DNA of 64,000 nt from positions 1,605,739 through 1,669,738 of the forward strand of contig NW_023503307.1 in assembly GCF_014529535.1 (NCBI RefSeq), in the 5' to 3' direction. The position numbers were made by a program, and so were the translations under genes. This DNA comes from Bradysia coprophila (taxonomy: Eukaryota; Arthropoda; Insecta; Diptera; Sciaridae). This document shows, in pieces, positions 1 through 12,871 of the stretch (position 1 is the first letter of the stretch; each line of letters begins with the position of its first letter). A model generated the notes under the pieces. The model worked only from the letters and a program-made list of their open reading frames with translations, did no database searches and was not told where the DNA came from.

Positions 1-101
1 GTCAAATTGTTTATTTTGAATTTTTAATTTTTCTCGGTCACCGATTCAACTTGAATTCACAAAATCTTTGTTGGAACTGTATTTAAAAAAAACTACTGCA
101 G

Positions 102-259
102 TTGCATTCATCTTTGCATTGAATGTGTCTGCCGAGGAATGTGCTCAGGCTTGTACTTTTGAATACGATCCTGTATGTGCCAGTGACGGAGCCACCTATC
201 CAAATGAATGTGCATTAGAAATTCATAACTGTCAACATAAATCAGGTGAGTGCAACTAA
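102..259 (+). CDS. Kazal-type serine protease inhibitor, last exon (partial)
   Basis: This is the 3' exon of a small secreted Kazal inhibitor; the start codon lies left of the window. A good acceptor (ctactgcag) ends at 101 and the reading frame enters in phase 1. The exon first encodes a hydrophobic tail of a signal peptide (AFIFALNVSA) with a likely cleavage before EEC. A compact six-cysteine Kazal domain follows. The core CTFEYDPVC, SDG, TY and NEC is the canonical Kazal pattern, and the stop follows the last GEC. By alignment with classical Kazal domains the P1 residue, two after the second cysteine, is Phe, so a chymotrypsin- or elastase-like target is plausible. Spacing is short between cysteines 1-2 and 5-6, as in non-classical insect Kazal proteins. 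An ATTAAA at 349-354 could be its polyadenylation signal. The target protease is unknown. Confidence 0.8.
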
Positions 260-1105
260 CGCACTGCAAATCAAGCACCAGAACAGATTTTTCAACAGTC
301 GATTGACACCTTCTTTCGTATGGAAGATCGGAACGCAGTGTGGCCAACATTAAAAACTTATTTTATATGAGAAATTCTGAATCCTTTTTTAAAGTCTGTG
401 GGATCCATAGTGTGGATGCTTAGTCTGCAGGTGTCTACAGTCCTTTGTGGCAACAGAAATTAGAAAATATACCCACAGGTACAGTCAGCGCTACCTGTTA
501 TCATTTTTCTGCTGAAGAGACGTTCACGTGCAAACGTTTTAATGTTGCCAGAGCCTAATTTGCTCCACGCCACTTTCAAAGCCTTCAACACGGTTTAAAA
601 AGGAGAAAACTTTTTTTTTACTGTGTTATACTCATTACTCAGCCTTCACCTCACCTTTCATGGGTTCATTAGAATTCATTATACGTCCCCTCCTGCGTAG
701 GAAGAACTTTTGAAGACGATTCTGATATCCAGGAATCAACGATTATTTAGGCGGAAACGGGACACGTTATATTAGCAATTTATAAGAAAAACGAAATTTC
801 ATTAATCCACCGTTTCGAATATTGTTTTAAAATACCAAAAAATACTTTTATTGACATCGTCATCCTATTTGAAACAGGTTTTTATCAATCCAATATAATT
901 TTTCTTATAATTTGCTAGTGTAACATGTCCCGTGTCTGCTACTGATAACTAAAACTAAAGCCTTTTCCGAAAAATCACTCTGATTATTTTGTCAGATTTT
1001 ACGAAAGCAAAACCTTCATTAGTTTTCTTTTGAGTTCAAGAAGGGAAAATTCCTTTGTTGTTGCTATATGGCTGCCTTTGGCACGAGCTGCAAATTTTTA
1101 CCTAC

Positions 1106-1290
1106 GTCCTTGCAATGAATGTACAAACCAGGTATGGTATGTTCATACAATCCGGAGGACATGGCGATTTCATATAAACAAACTCACCTCTCATGAAAGG
1201 TGAGTTTGTTTATATGAAATCGGTATGCCCTCCGATCCATACAAAGTTTGACATTCGACCATACCTTGGGTTGACGTTCATTTCGTCCTT
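1106..1290. repeat. Foldback (MITE-like) element
   Basis: A long hairpin. The core arms 1165-1189 and 1198-1222 are perfect 25-base inverted copies around an 8-base loop. The similarity continues outward imperfectly to about 1106 and 1290 (for instance ggtatggt on the left against accatacc on the right). No open frame and no clear target duplication, so it is called a miniature inverted-repeat element or remnant. Confidence 0.7.
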
Positions 1291-3716
1291 GGACCTTGGT
1301 CACAATACCTATTAAGAAATTATTTTATGAATTTACAAATATTCTGTAACACCCTTACTAAGCCCTCAATTTTTATTTTTTTTTTTTTGCAGCGCTCAGT
1401 ATTACTAAAAGAGGTGAATGCTGATACTTGGTCCATCACGATGTAAAAATTCGATATTGGAACAATAATGATACCAAAATAATAACGTCGGTTCACTATA
1501 ATTTGGTCAATGTTTAATTTTTAAATCCAGGAAATCGATCAAATTATAATGCACCGAATTTAATAAAGAACCCCATTGCAACAAAGAATTTTGATTGTTT
1601 TATTACGCAAGTTGATCCAAATAGTATACATACAGTGTACACTGAGAGAAAAGTAAATTTCGTTGTGCGTTGTATACTTTGGTGGTAGCACTGAATTCGA
1701 CAAAAGAAAAGACAATATGGAGCTCGTATTTCAGCAGGGGCTCGTATTTAGTAATTTTAAACTACTACTATCTACTACTATTTACTAAAAAAAATATTTT
1801 TTCCGGTCGACCCAACCCGATCCAGTTTAGGCTAAATTTCATCAATCAGATTCGGGCGATCGTCACATATCCCACCTATTTATAAAATGTAAAACCAAAA
1901 AGTGAAACTCACTAATGAAGACCCCTGGTTATCTAATCATATTTACAGCCTAGCCGCTTATATTGCGAAAGGTCATTACTCATTCCAGAGATGTACTATA
2001 AAAAAAAACTTCCAAATTTTAAACGAAAAATTTTATCAAAAAGGAACAAAATATCTTTGCGAAAGAAGCTTGTCTTGACCAATAAATAATCATTCAAAAC
2101 TTTGTAATAGAAATGTAAATGAATGGACGAGTCCACAATAAAATACACCAAACTTAGATTTGTTTATTCGAACCCAGATGGGTCCCGATAAGTGAAATAA
2201 GCATTTCCCATTCGAAAACTTGCCTATTTCTTTTGATGGGAAAACTTGAAGAAAAGTTCCAACGAGACGGAAAAGAGAGAATAACATTAAAAAATGATTT
2301 CCCATCAGCACACTTAAAAGATATATTTTTTTAACAACTGGAAGCGTTGTTCTTTTGAATTATGTGTGTGTGTGTATAAATGGTCATTCAAGCTTTACGC
2401 TTTCAGCTGTTGGCGCTGATGTGATAAAGTAATATAAACCGCACTTATTCCGTACCAGCCACTTCAATCTTTTTTATATGTAGTTTGTAAAATTGGGTGG
2501 AACATTTAATTTTCGTAGAGATTTGTCAACTGGTTTCTCTTAAATCGAAGTGGAAGTCTGAAGGGTTTTTTTTGGAACTGAGTGCCGAAGTGCGGACTGA
2601 AGTTTTTTTACGAGGAACTCTTTCTCATAGTTTACAATTACACGGTAAAAAAAGGTTCCAACGGTTTCAATCCAAATTCTATTCACTTCACACGATTATA
2701 AAATTACGATGTACACGTAAGTAATTCCTTCCACAAGCATTTTATCTCCTAAAAGTTGTAGTTTCGGGTTTATTCATAAATTACGTAATGTTTTTTCATT
2801 ACTGTCATCAAAATTAAATCTTCAATAGCTCGAGAAATAGCAGCTCTTCAAGATTAGCGCAACATCTAAACATTGGAACAAATAGAGTAATTCATTTTAT
2901 GAAAACTATAGGTCATCTACAAAAAGACAAAGTTATATGAGATTTAATTCAATTTAGTGTACTGTTACATAGAGAGGTGCTGTTAATTAACGATTTATGA
3001 CTGTGGACTGTTCACAAATAACTACACGCTGTTATGGGTGTTCGAGAAAGAGTGACGTTTCTTACAAAGAGCTCATTTTGGCGTGCCGACAAATCTTTAA
3101 AAATGTCGTGATACCATTTTTGAACGATCCCTAGATAACGCATAATATGTACTAGATTTCTACACCTTAGGTGCAAGATTGATTCTAATCTAATCTACAC
3201 GAAGTGCACCAAGTTATTTTGATATGGAATTTTAGTATGATTTTCAAATTTAAATCAGTTTCAAAAAGTTAATTTCTCATTTCTTTGTTATCCATACAAC
3301 CTAACACAACGACTAACTGTTCTCTTAGTGGCTGAACTCGCTCTTCATTCACCTATTCATTAACTTAGTCCTTCCGATTGTAACTCCCGTCCAAGTCTAT
3401 TCTACCTTTTATGTCTTCTTTTAGCAAAAAACTTTCTCCATTAAATGCCATCATTGTTGGCGTCTGTCTGTAACAATATATTGTTAGTAAATTGCAAGTT
3501 TAATTGACTTGTAAGGCACATTAATAACATAATGTTGACTATTCACTAAATTATGTTTGGTAAATCATCTTACAGACATTCGGTAATGGATACTATCAAT
3601 TTCGCTGTTATGAAGCATATTTTGTGTGGAGGATATTATCTGTTCAACAACAACAAAATTTTCTTTTTCATTAAATATTTATTGGTAGTTTACCGATTGA
3701 TGTTGATGGTTTGAAC

Positions 3717-3724
3717 TATAAAAG
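3717..3724 (+). promoter_or_regulatory. Isolated TATA box candidate (TATAAAAG)
   Basis: A strong TATA motif followed by a locally GC-rich stretch (cgggccgg), as in many insect core promoters. No recognisable coding exon follows within 2 kb, so it may drive a non-coding transcript, belong to a dead promoter or be chance. Confidence 0.2.
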
Positions 3725-5891
3725 CGGGCCGGAGAGAAGTGGAAAAATAACCGATAATAATTTCGAAAAAGTACATCATTATTAGCAAGAGAAGAGAATG
3801 TATAATTTCTATAAGTATTCAGCTATAAAAAATCCTTGCAATATGTTCTAAAAAGCGAGAAACAAAAGCCATTAAATTGTGTTATAGGCATCCCCCGCTT
3901 CGTACCTCTCCACTCCACACACGAGATATTTTATACGTTCTTGGTTGTAAAGTATAGATGTTTGAGCAAGTGCTGTTGTCGAGATGAGTTAGTAAATAAA
4001 AATGTAATACCAACTACATCATTCAGACGTAAAATCTATAAATTATACAAGTGCTTTATTACAATGTAAAACGAAATGAATCAAATTCCAATAACGAATG
4101 TAGCTTAAGCGTACTTACATTCGAAAATATATTGGAAACATTATGAGCCTTCCCAAAAAAGTTTGGCGCTGTAGTCAACCGAAAGTATCCGAAATTAGGC
4201 CTAAATACAATTCACTTCCACATTATTAGTAGTGTTAGCATCTGTTTTGAAAATAAATCTGTTTCCATTTATGGGTTATATCACCCATACAAGATGCCAA
4301 TTACATAATATTTTGTATGTTGTTTTACACCAGTTCACACATATATCGCACCCCATGGTGAACGAAGAGGAGGAAGAGGCCAGTGGGAAGTGCAAAACAC
4401 ATATGAATGAATCAATGTAAGATACAAACAGACACAATGTTGCTACTGAAATTCTATACATTATGAAGCTATTAAGGGAGCTTTCCCGGTCGTGTAAAAG
4501 CACATTTTGATGATAAAATCTTTCAAAATTGTAACTAAGAATTTCATTGTTTCGTATTACGCTGGGATTTAGTTATAGTTCATTCAGTATGAGTTTTGTG
4601 GAATTGTGAAAATGTTCAGGATATTACGTGCTATATCTGTTGAACTTATACATGAAACTAAACATAAAGGATGTATCGTCAAAATTTCGATGCTGCATAA
4701 CGAGTTAAATATATTTACTGCAGGGTGGGGTACTGTTAATAGTTTTTTATTGCGGGAAATTGAAGATGTCAAGCGCATACCTCTATCCGCTGGTATCATT
4801 AAGTTTTCCATTAGACATTGTTTAATAAACATACTCAGTCATTTGATGAATCCAACCAAATAGAAGACAATTGTCTTGATAAATTCGAATCAATCCCGGT
4901 AGATTCATACTAGACCTGTAGTCCGGTCAATAGTTTCATCAGACATCGACTCATTGTATAATAACAAAGAAAGTAGCGATAACTTATTCTCGAGTTCAAT
5001 TTATCATTTTATTGCAATCAGAGTAATAAATGTCTGGAATAACTCATCGATTTGTACCTCCCAGTCAAAATTATCGATCTATCATTTTGTCGAATATTCG
5101 AAAGTCTTTAAGATTCCTACATCCTGAAGACTGGTGACTCGTAGCTCTCGTTGATTAAGAGCTCTGAAGGAAACATTACTCTCGATTCTGCGCGTAACCA
5201 TATAATTTGTATGGAGACGTTTTGAATGATTTCCAAGTTGTTAGTTCACAGGTTTTGTTCATAGATGGTGGCATGGTGGGTTGAATAGGGCTCGGTGCAC
5301 TGAGTATAATATACACCTCTGTTCGTCCAATGTCGTCTTGCTGCTGTAGCAGACAGTCAATAAAAAAAATCCCTTAGGATTGGGTTTCTGGTCAAAAAAT
5401 TTCCATTGGTCTCTATCACTTAGCAATAATGTTTGAGTGTCACACTTTGACCTGCACAATTAGATAGGTGTTCGAGACCAATGAATGTGTGTGAATACCA
5501 CTTCGACACCGACGAAATACCGACACTTTAATTTTTTCCGTTTGACCAACAGGTCCAAGGTAATTGGAACTAACGAATGAGTGTTTTATACTCATTACAC
5601 CGAGGCATATACAACAAACTAAGCGATTGTCCGTGAACATTCCGGTAGTTTTAAATTGTTGCTAAGGGATCCTTCACGCGTGAAAAAGAGATGCAAGATA
5701 TGTGATAAAAAGGTATGTAGATAGTCGTCATGCGTGACATACTTTACGGATGATGCCCTCTATTGGTGACTAAATCTTCCTTGAAAGAGGTGGCACAACT
5801 TTATCTTTTGTAACTTTTTCGACATTAGAGGACGTTTAGAAGTTAACTTGAAAGACCAAAAAGATCACCCTTTTTAGATGAAATTTAAATC

Positions 5892-6049
5892 TTACAGTCA
5901 GAGGCAGTGAATTTTCAGCATGAATTTGCTTCAGCTGTTTGTAAGCTGATCGACACAGACAATCAAAACTGTTTATACGTGTTTATACGGATCAGCTTAA
6001 AAACAGCTGAAGCAAATTGATGCTGAAATTTCGCTGCATCTAACTGTAA
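5892..6049. repeat. MITE, ACAGT-ended family, copy 1
   Basis: A 158-bp element with terminal inverted repeats of about 55 bp, starting TTACAGT and ending ACTGTAA. Arms contain the family motif CAGCTGAAGCAAATT and its complement. Related copies lie at 11270-11423 and 55205-55397, with a half copy near 10958-11030. It sits just downstream of obst-B. Confidence 0.7.
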
Positions 6050-6246
6050 AATGTACTCTTCGCTTATCGCTCTGTCTCCACTTCTTTTCCACTCAGATTT
6101 ACCACCATTATAGCGAAACGTCCAGGTTAATTTTTTAGATTTTTGCGATTTTATTATCAAATGAAATTGGCAAATTGGTAACTATACATTTTCAGGCAAA
6201 TACAAAAAGAAAATGAAATAAATAATTTTGAAAATTGAATTGAAAA

Positions 6247-6252
6247 TTTATT
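6247..6252 (-). terminator. Polyadenylation signal AATAAA of obst-B
   Basis: AATAAA on the minus strand about 58 bases past the obst-B stop codon, in an AT-rich 3' flank. Confidence 0.6.
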
Positions 6253-6309
6253 GGGAAATGAACGTGAGGAAGAGAATCTAAAGAAGAAAAAAGTTTTTAA
6301 AATTGTATT

Positions 6310-9300
6310 CTAAACTTCGATTTCTTCACAAGTTAATGTTGATTCATCGAAGATTTTATCCTCTCCACATGAAATCAATCGTGGATGTCCTTCGACGCAA
6401 GTAATCAATCGATGTCTATCACCGGGAATGGCAAACCGTGGGAATGGCCAGAATCGAGCAGCTGGTGAATGAGAATCGACTTTCGATGGGCATTTGAAAC
6501 CGACAACAGCTGCAGAAATTAGTCACATCATTTCAGTTCGCTTAACCATCAACTTTATCGAATCTTACCTTCTGGATTGCAAGTTTCGAGCAATTGATCA
6601 GGCCAATTGCATCCGTGCAAACGGTCATCGTATGCTAAACCTGGTTCACAGTGTTGTTGATGAGGTTCACCGTACGAACATTTAATGTAGCTGGTCGAAC
6701 ATTCGTTGCTTTCTGGATAGATACCGAAAGCGTATTCGCAACCAGGCGATGATATCGGTGTCGCTGGAAAGCGTTTAAAAAGAAAACTCGTTAAAGCTCA
6801 GTCCATAGGCATTGATTGTGACTCTGGCTTACGATCGAATTTTCTGGGTCCACATTCTACGGCCCATATGTAGTTGCAATGATTGTGTATGGCTCCCTTT
6901 CCATCGAACAGTAATCCATTTTCACAGGTTTCTAGAGTGATGGTGCCGTTCGTGCACAAAAAGAATTGATCACAAAAGTCAGGATGAGCATAGGCCTGCG
7001 AGAAATTATTTTTGTTGTGTAAAGGAAAATCTTTTGTTAAACGAAAAAGTCTGTACCTGAACTCCGTGTTGCTCTGGACATTCAGGACTGGAAATAGCCA
7101 CACCACGAGCTGAAGAGGAAAAAAAAATTGACATTTAGAATCTAATAAAAGTAAACGACGGTTTTTATATGGTGCAGGTAACGGTACTTTTTAAATGTCG
7201 ATATGGATTTTTTATTCAAATTTGGAATGAAAGGTTGTCAATTTGCAAAACGCATTTTCAGAAGAAAAAAACAAGTTCCACAAATTGAGCAAGTTTCTTA
7301 TGTTGTCCGTTGTTTGATCCATTTTTTATGCAATTGAATAATAAAACCAGTTTCCATACAAAATTATATCAAATGCCATGAAATTTAATTTCTGCTATAA
7401 TCTGTTAAACAGCGTCTAGCTATATGTGGACATTTGTGTGTGTATATTGTGTGTATATACTTTACAGTTCACTTATAGACAATTAAGCACGAATACTACA
7501 GCATATGGGACTACAAGGTCCCCACAAAAATGAATTCAAGTGAGAGAACACAAGATTTGCTATGTTAATGTGGCCAGTTTTTTTTTTTTGTCATTTAGAA
7601 CAATTAAATTATTTTCGTTTCTTGGCAAAACCAAATGAGTTAAGAGTTGGAAAATGTTAAAAAGATGAAGGGCCTAGTTACTTGTTTACCTTTCTAATAT
7701 CATCTGTTATCCACGACGACAGAAACAAGCGACGAGATCTACTTTAACGTTCTATTTTTTTTGAAAAGAGCAGATTATGTTAAATCAAATGAAGTAAAAG
7801 ATTTTGACGCAAACTCTATGTAATAACTATGAGATCGTGATACGATCGCCTCTTCGGAAAGGTGCTACAAAAAGGACTTTGCACTCTTGCATTGACATTG
7901 ACAATTCACTAATAAGTTGTCTGCCTAAGTTTTAGCAGAGAGTAAGGAAAAACTTTCCTACAGTGCTGTGTGCATTTTTGTATCATATACAAGTTAAGGC
8001 CAAATGATCAAAGGATTTCCATAAAAATTATTTCCAGTCAACTGACCTTAGTCTCAATTATTTAGTAAAATTATTCGAGGTCTGACAATTGTGCTTAAAT
8101 CTCTGTTTACCATCGTTATTCGATATAAATAATTAACTGAATTTCTAACAAAACACTTTCCTCAGTATTTCAGTGAATATCGTTGGTATTCAAATTTTCT
8201 TCTTTTATCACAATTACCATAAGTCTCGAAATATTTGGATTTTTTTAACAGCTTTGAGAATTAAATATCATTCAAGTTTTATTCTACTAAAAAAAGTTGA
8301 AAATGTTTTTTTGATTTAATTTGGAATTTTGATAGAAACTGTATAAAAACAACCGTTTGAATGGAGAGTTTTAACTTGTTTTAGTTGATTTAAAAAATAT
8401 TTAGAAACGAGAATTAAAATGAAAATGTTTCTGATTTTTGGATTAAGCGTGATGGCTTTAAAAAAAACTTTTTTTTTAATATGAAACATTTGTCTTGATA
8501 ACTGAAACAATGATATGAAAGGCTAATCACATTATATTTTCGGGTCTATCTTACAATTAGACATATAGAAGTAATAGTAGATTACATTGGATGCTGCGGA
8601 GGTGGTTCATTACATGAGGGATCAATTTTGTGATACGAGCCGAACTCACTATGGTTTTTAGCAACAAGCTTTGGAAACGGTTATTTTCACAAGTGTTGAC
8701 TACACGAGTCAAAATAACCGTTTCCAAAACGAGTTGCTTAGAACCACATGAGTGAGTTCGCGAGTTCACAAAATTGATTCCGAGTGTAATGAACTACCAA
8801 ACAGCATCCAATGTATGCTGTTTTATTACCTATTCACCTGGAATATTGTTGTTACGAGTACATTTTTCCACCCAAGGACCTGACAGTTCAAAAGTGTTCA
8901 AGAAGACACTAGCAGATTCTTGAATACCAAAAGATTATTCTAAATTAATGTACAATTTCACAACATGAATGTCGCGCTATTTGATTCACTGCCAGACTAA
9001 TAATAAACATAAAAAATACCGATACAACAAAACCAACAAAAAATCTGCATTGAAACGTTTATAAACGAATCTAGTCGGCTGATGAAACAGCTCACACTTC
9101 TTCATATCATTAATCCCGAAAGCATCACTGGCAACACTACTGTTTTTCATGCTTCGGGGCCGAAAATGAGGGCAATTTTTCTCGGGTTTCCGGCCCTCTG
9201 CATGAAAACTTACATGTGCACCTGTTTGGCACGGTTGATTTAAGGCACTTTCGCTTGTAAGCCTCACTTCGTTCGGCCTACAATCCGCGAAATTGCCTAA

Positions 9301-12300
9301 AATCAATCGTCCAAAACAGGTACACAAATAACCATTGATGACATGTTGACAAACTACTTGATGTAATCACGTGATGTAATAAAAAAAAGTTCCCACATGT
9401 AACGACCGCTTTCCGCGGGTTGGAAATGTACGTGTAACAACAATATTCCGGGTGGATAGGCAATAAACTCCTATTAATGGAAAAGTATCAATCGGCACAT
9501 TTTTGAAAAATCTTAAATAAAAAGAAAAGCACTTGAGAAAGGTCCATGAAAGGTCAGGAAGTAATTTTGATTGTTTTATATTTGTAAGTATTTTTAAAAT
9601 CGATTTGAAACACACATCAATGATGTGATGTGTTGAAGATTTTCATTGCTTTCGGTGTTTATACTTTAGGATGAAAGTATTCAATTTTTGACTTCAATTG
9701 CAGTGCACTTAAAATTAGGAAACTAAAATTTTCCTATAGTCGCACATAATATTAAACAAAAATTTAATTTAATTCGATTAAAAGAACTTCAATCGAATTA
9801 CACCTCTGTATCTTCAGAAACTTTAAATTTGCTAAGTTAGTTACTGCATTTAAGGAAATGGAATTTAATTTATGAAACAAATATTGGATTGTTAATTGTA
9901 AAATAATAAAATAAATAATAAACAATCAAGCAACGGAAGGGAGAAAGTATTAAGTCATGTATAACTTTCTGTACATATTTGCTTCCATATTTTCGGCATG
10001 TATCTTATTACTTCATGAAATAGACAAAAAAAATGGGAATGATGATTTTATCAACGAAGATTCGAACCATTTTTTTTTTCTTAAATTTAAATTGAAAACA
10101 AAAACACGAAATCATTCACAAAATAAATTAATTCACGATCTCATTTCCAAAATTTATTGATCCGATCGATTATAATTTATTATCATGCAGCCGAGTCACA
10201 AAACCGACATTATATTCACTACCATCTTCACGAAAACCATCACATCAAAATGACAACAAAACTCTCGATTTCATTTAACATTTAATGAAAACATGTTAAT
10301 AAATTTCAGTGTTAAACATTGATTTATCTACAAAACGTGTGTATCGTTGTCGTTATCTTTCTTTCTTTCTTTTTTTTTGAAAGAAATTACAAGCTGAAAA
10401 ATTTGAAGAGAAATTTCCGAATATAAATTTAAATAAGATAATGAAATGAATGATTTGTCTTCGTTAAATACCACAAAATGAGATTGTTATTATAAAAAAT
10501 ATGGCTGTTAAAAAGGTGTTATAACATTCTACGAGTCTTTCTGGGATGGTTGAAGTGGTTTTTTTTTTGCATCATAATTGCTAGGTTAAGTAAAATTGAT
10601 ACTTCCTTAATATTTACGATTTTAAGAGTCTTTGAATAAATTAAAATTTATTATAAATAGAAATTGCAACATGGCAGCGAGCATACATTTTTATACCACT
10701 TTCTTCTTTCGTAATCGATTACAGCATAATACCTTTATCAGATTTCTTTTATTTAAATGATTATTAAGATTATACTTTCGATTGGCTGATAACTGATTTC
10801 AACACCATATTCAGCATTGGTTTTACGTTTCTATCAATTTTATTCAAGCTGAATTTATTGCTACGGTTATGGGCTATTCACTGCAAGCAATCAGAGTCGC
10901 AAATTATTGATATCTAAATTCTGATTTTCATATTTAAACACTTTTCGTTGCATAAGTGGACGAGCTGAAAAACAGCTGAAGCAAATTCTTTCCAAAATTT
11001 CATTGATGTCCACTATACGTTAAACATTTAAGTTAATCAATATTATCTTTTCGTTTCTTGAAGCACCCTTAATATCCACTGTATGTCAAACAGTCAAATA
11101 AAGCAATACTATCCTTTCATTTCCGGTACAAACAGAATTTTCGTATAACGATCGATTTCAGAGCAATCGTTAGTGAACAAAAGGTAAAAATTATGGAAGC
11201 TACGCCAATAAGCATTCCCTTACTCCTAGTGAACACCAAATCTGAGCTGTTTCTATGGGAAACTAAATAACAGTGGACGTCTGCGAAATTTAATATGAAT
11301 TTGCTTTAGCGGTTTTCCATCAGATAGACTCATCCAAACAACAATAATAAAAATGTACACGAACACGTGTTTGTTAAGCCGCATAAAGCAACTTCATGTA
11401 CAAATTTCAATGACATCCACTGTATTTCTTCTAAACGCAAATCAAGTGGACCATGGTCCGCGCTTTGACCATTCAAATACGCTGGAAAAAGTAGGGCACA
11501 AGAAAACCAGGTCAATAAATCTAGTGTCACTCGTCAATATATTCCAGGGCTCTGAAAAATCTTCGTTGTGTAGACTGTCGACATTAGGTCAATTTAGAAA
11601 CGAAGCTTAAGTCATGCTACTGGAGATTTATTGCTTTGATTCAGCATTGCAACTCGAAGAAGGTATCAGTTTCTTAAGAGTGAGAAAAAATGGAACTATT
11701 TTAGATAAACTCTATCGGGAATATACCTGTTGTAAGCACATAGCACTAGCTTAAATGTCTGAACCACAATTTACCCATTCACAATATCTAACTCAACAAA
11801 ATTTTAATTGCCAATCTAATGTTCGTCCATCCTTTGTGTTCGTCGCTGTTTTTCAAGTGAGTCCCAACAATAACTTATAGATCCCCATGACAACATAAAA
11901 ACATAATATTTTGATGCGTTTACCAGCCAAAATCATATTAAATAAAGTAGTAACAGCTTGCCAATACATTTGTTTGGTTATGACTCACAGAACGATACGC
12001 CTTCGGCTCCATATACATACAGAAAATGTCTCACGAGTCATACTTTTTAAGCGGGCTAGACTACGTGTTTTACCTTCAATACACGTTCCGACACATTTAC
12101 CTACGAATTTCATTTGTTTAATTTTATAAATTCAGTATCTCTAAAAAAAGCTGTTCTATTTGTTGAAAGAAACGGAACTAAAACAAATCAATGGACAATT
12201 TTTCCATTGAAACCATGCAGAACCGATTTCCAACGTGACAACCGTTCGATAAGGAAAAATTTTAAATCCTTTCATGAACTGTTAGCTATGCGGAACGCCA

Positions 12301-12871
12301 GTATATTATCATTGTACGTCAACCAGTTTAAGGTCACTCAAAGCTTTACAAACTCTTTGCACTGCGTAGATGTTCATTAAAATTTATTTAAAAAAAAAAT
12401 CAATAACCGAATCAATCATTGCAATTTTTTTAGAAAGTTAAATAACTCAAATATTACTTAAAAAAAACTCGTATTACGCCAATATAAAAAAAAATACTTC
12501 ATGTGTTGGATACATATATGTGCACATGGAATATAACATTTAACTTCCACCTTATAAAAAATATTGCTCGTTAAACACAAAACATGAAAGGCAAGAATAA
12601 TAACAGCTCCCAGCTTTGTAATTCCTTTATAATTACATTCAACCAATGTATATATTGATAACATTCAAAAATTATGCAACCGAACTCGAGACAATGCATA
12701 CGGTATAATGGTCATACATAATATTGCAAATCCATCGATTGAGGTCCGTATCATTTATTCTTAGCTCCACAAAGCAAATTTTCACAAGAAAATACAAGGA
12801 AACGAAACATTTAACTTACCAACAATGCTCATTGATAGTACAATCGCTGCTACGTAAAATGCTTTATTCAT
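6310..12871 (-). CDS. obst-B: Obstructor-B-type (CPAP3) chitin-binding protein, five exons
   Basis: Exons on the minus strand: 12871-12820, 7109-7057, 6995-6833, 6763-6569 and 6509-6310. They join in phase with GT-AG introns into 220 residues. Residues 1-18 form a signal peptide (MNKAFYVAAIVLSMSIVA). Three peritrophin-A (CBM14) domains follow: C28-C83 and C98-C151, each with six cysteines, and a third from C161. The PECPEQHGVQ, CDQFFLCTNGT, GLLFDGKG and NWPDQLLETCNPEAVVGFKC stretches match what I remember of Drosophila obst-B very closely. The family is secreted and binds chitin in cuticle or tracheal matrix. Oddities: the third domain has Arg186 where the second cysteine should be and stops after the fifth, so the sixth is absent. 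A weak donor inside ACTTGTGAAG could hide an alternative last exon. The first intron is 5.7 kb. Obst-A follows upstream on the same strand. Confidence 0.88.
8584..8814. repeat. Foldback element in obst-B intron 1
   Basis: A 231-bp inverted-repeat element. Its ends are ACATTGGATGCTG and the complement, and inner arms pair across GTTCATTAC / GTAATGAAC and across GGAAACGGTTATTTT / AAAATAACCGTTTCC. The design and several inner motifs resemble the element at 47336-47602, so they probably belong to one family. Confidence 0.7.
9215..9326. repeat. Short foldback with a GC-richer centre
   Basis: Arms TGTGCACCTGTTTGG... and its near complement ending CAGGTACACA enclose a centre rich in CG dinucleotides (ttcgcttgtaagcctcac). 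A second hairpin (TTTTTCATGC / GCATGAAAA) lies directly left at 9141-9210, suggesting a composite element. Confidence 0.55.
11270..11423. repeat. MITE, ACAGT-ended family, copy 2
   Basis: A 154-bp element with ends ACAGTGGA...TCCACTGT and imperfect arms of about 60 bp. It carries the degenerate family motif GAATTTGCTTTAGC. Same family as 5892-6049 and 55205-55397. Confidence 0.6.

Larger units (their letters stand above)
260..6246. other. Intergenic DNA between the Kazal exon and obst-B
   Basis: AT-rich sequence without a convincing gene. Open frames here are short, lack recognisable domains and have no splice-consistent partners. Besides foldbacks at 1106-1290 and 5892-6049 I see a small inverted pair near 1493-1553, a short TG run near 2363-2377 and one isolated strong TATA motif at 3717. 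Confidence 0.6.
7110..12819 (-). other. First intron of obst-B
   Basis: A 5.7-kb intron after the signal-peptide exon. It holds inverted-repeat elements at 8584-8814, 9141-9210, 9215-9326 and 11270-11423, a half MITE near 10958-11030 and a small hairpin near 11978-12043. Otherwise AT-rich and non-coding. Long first introns often carry enhancers, but none can be recognised by eye. Confidence 0.7.

Noticed and set aside
68..101. Kazal start at the TTG near position 68
   Set aside because: Not an ATG; a good splice acceptor lies at 92-101 and the signal peptide is incomplete, so the start is in an upstream exon.
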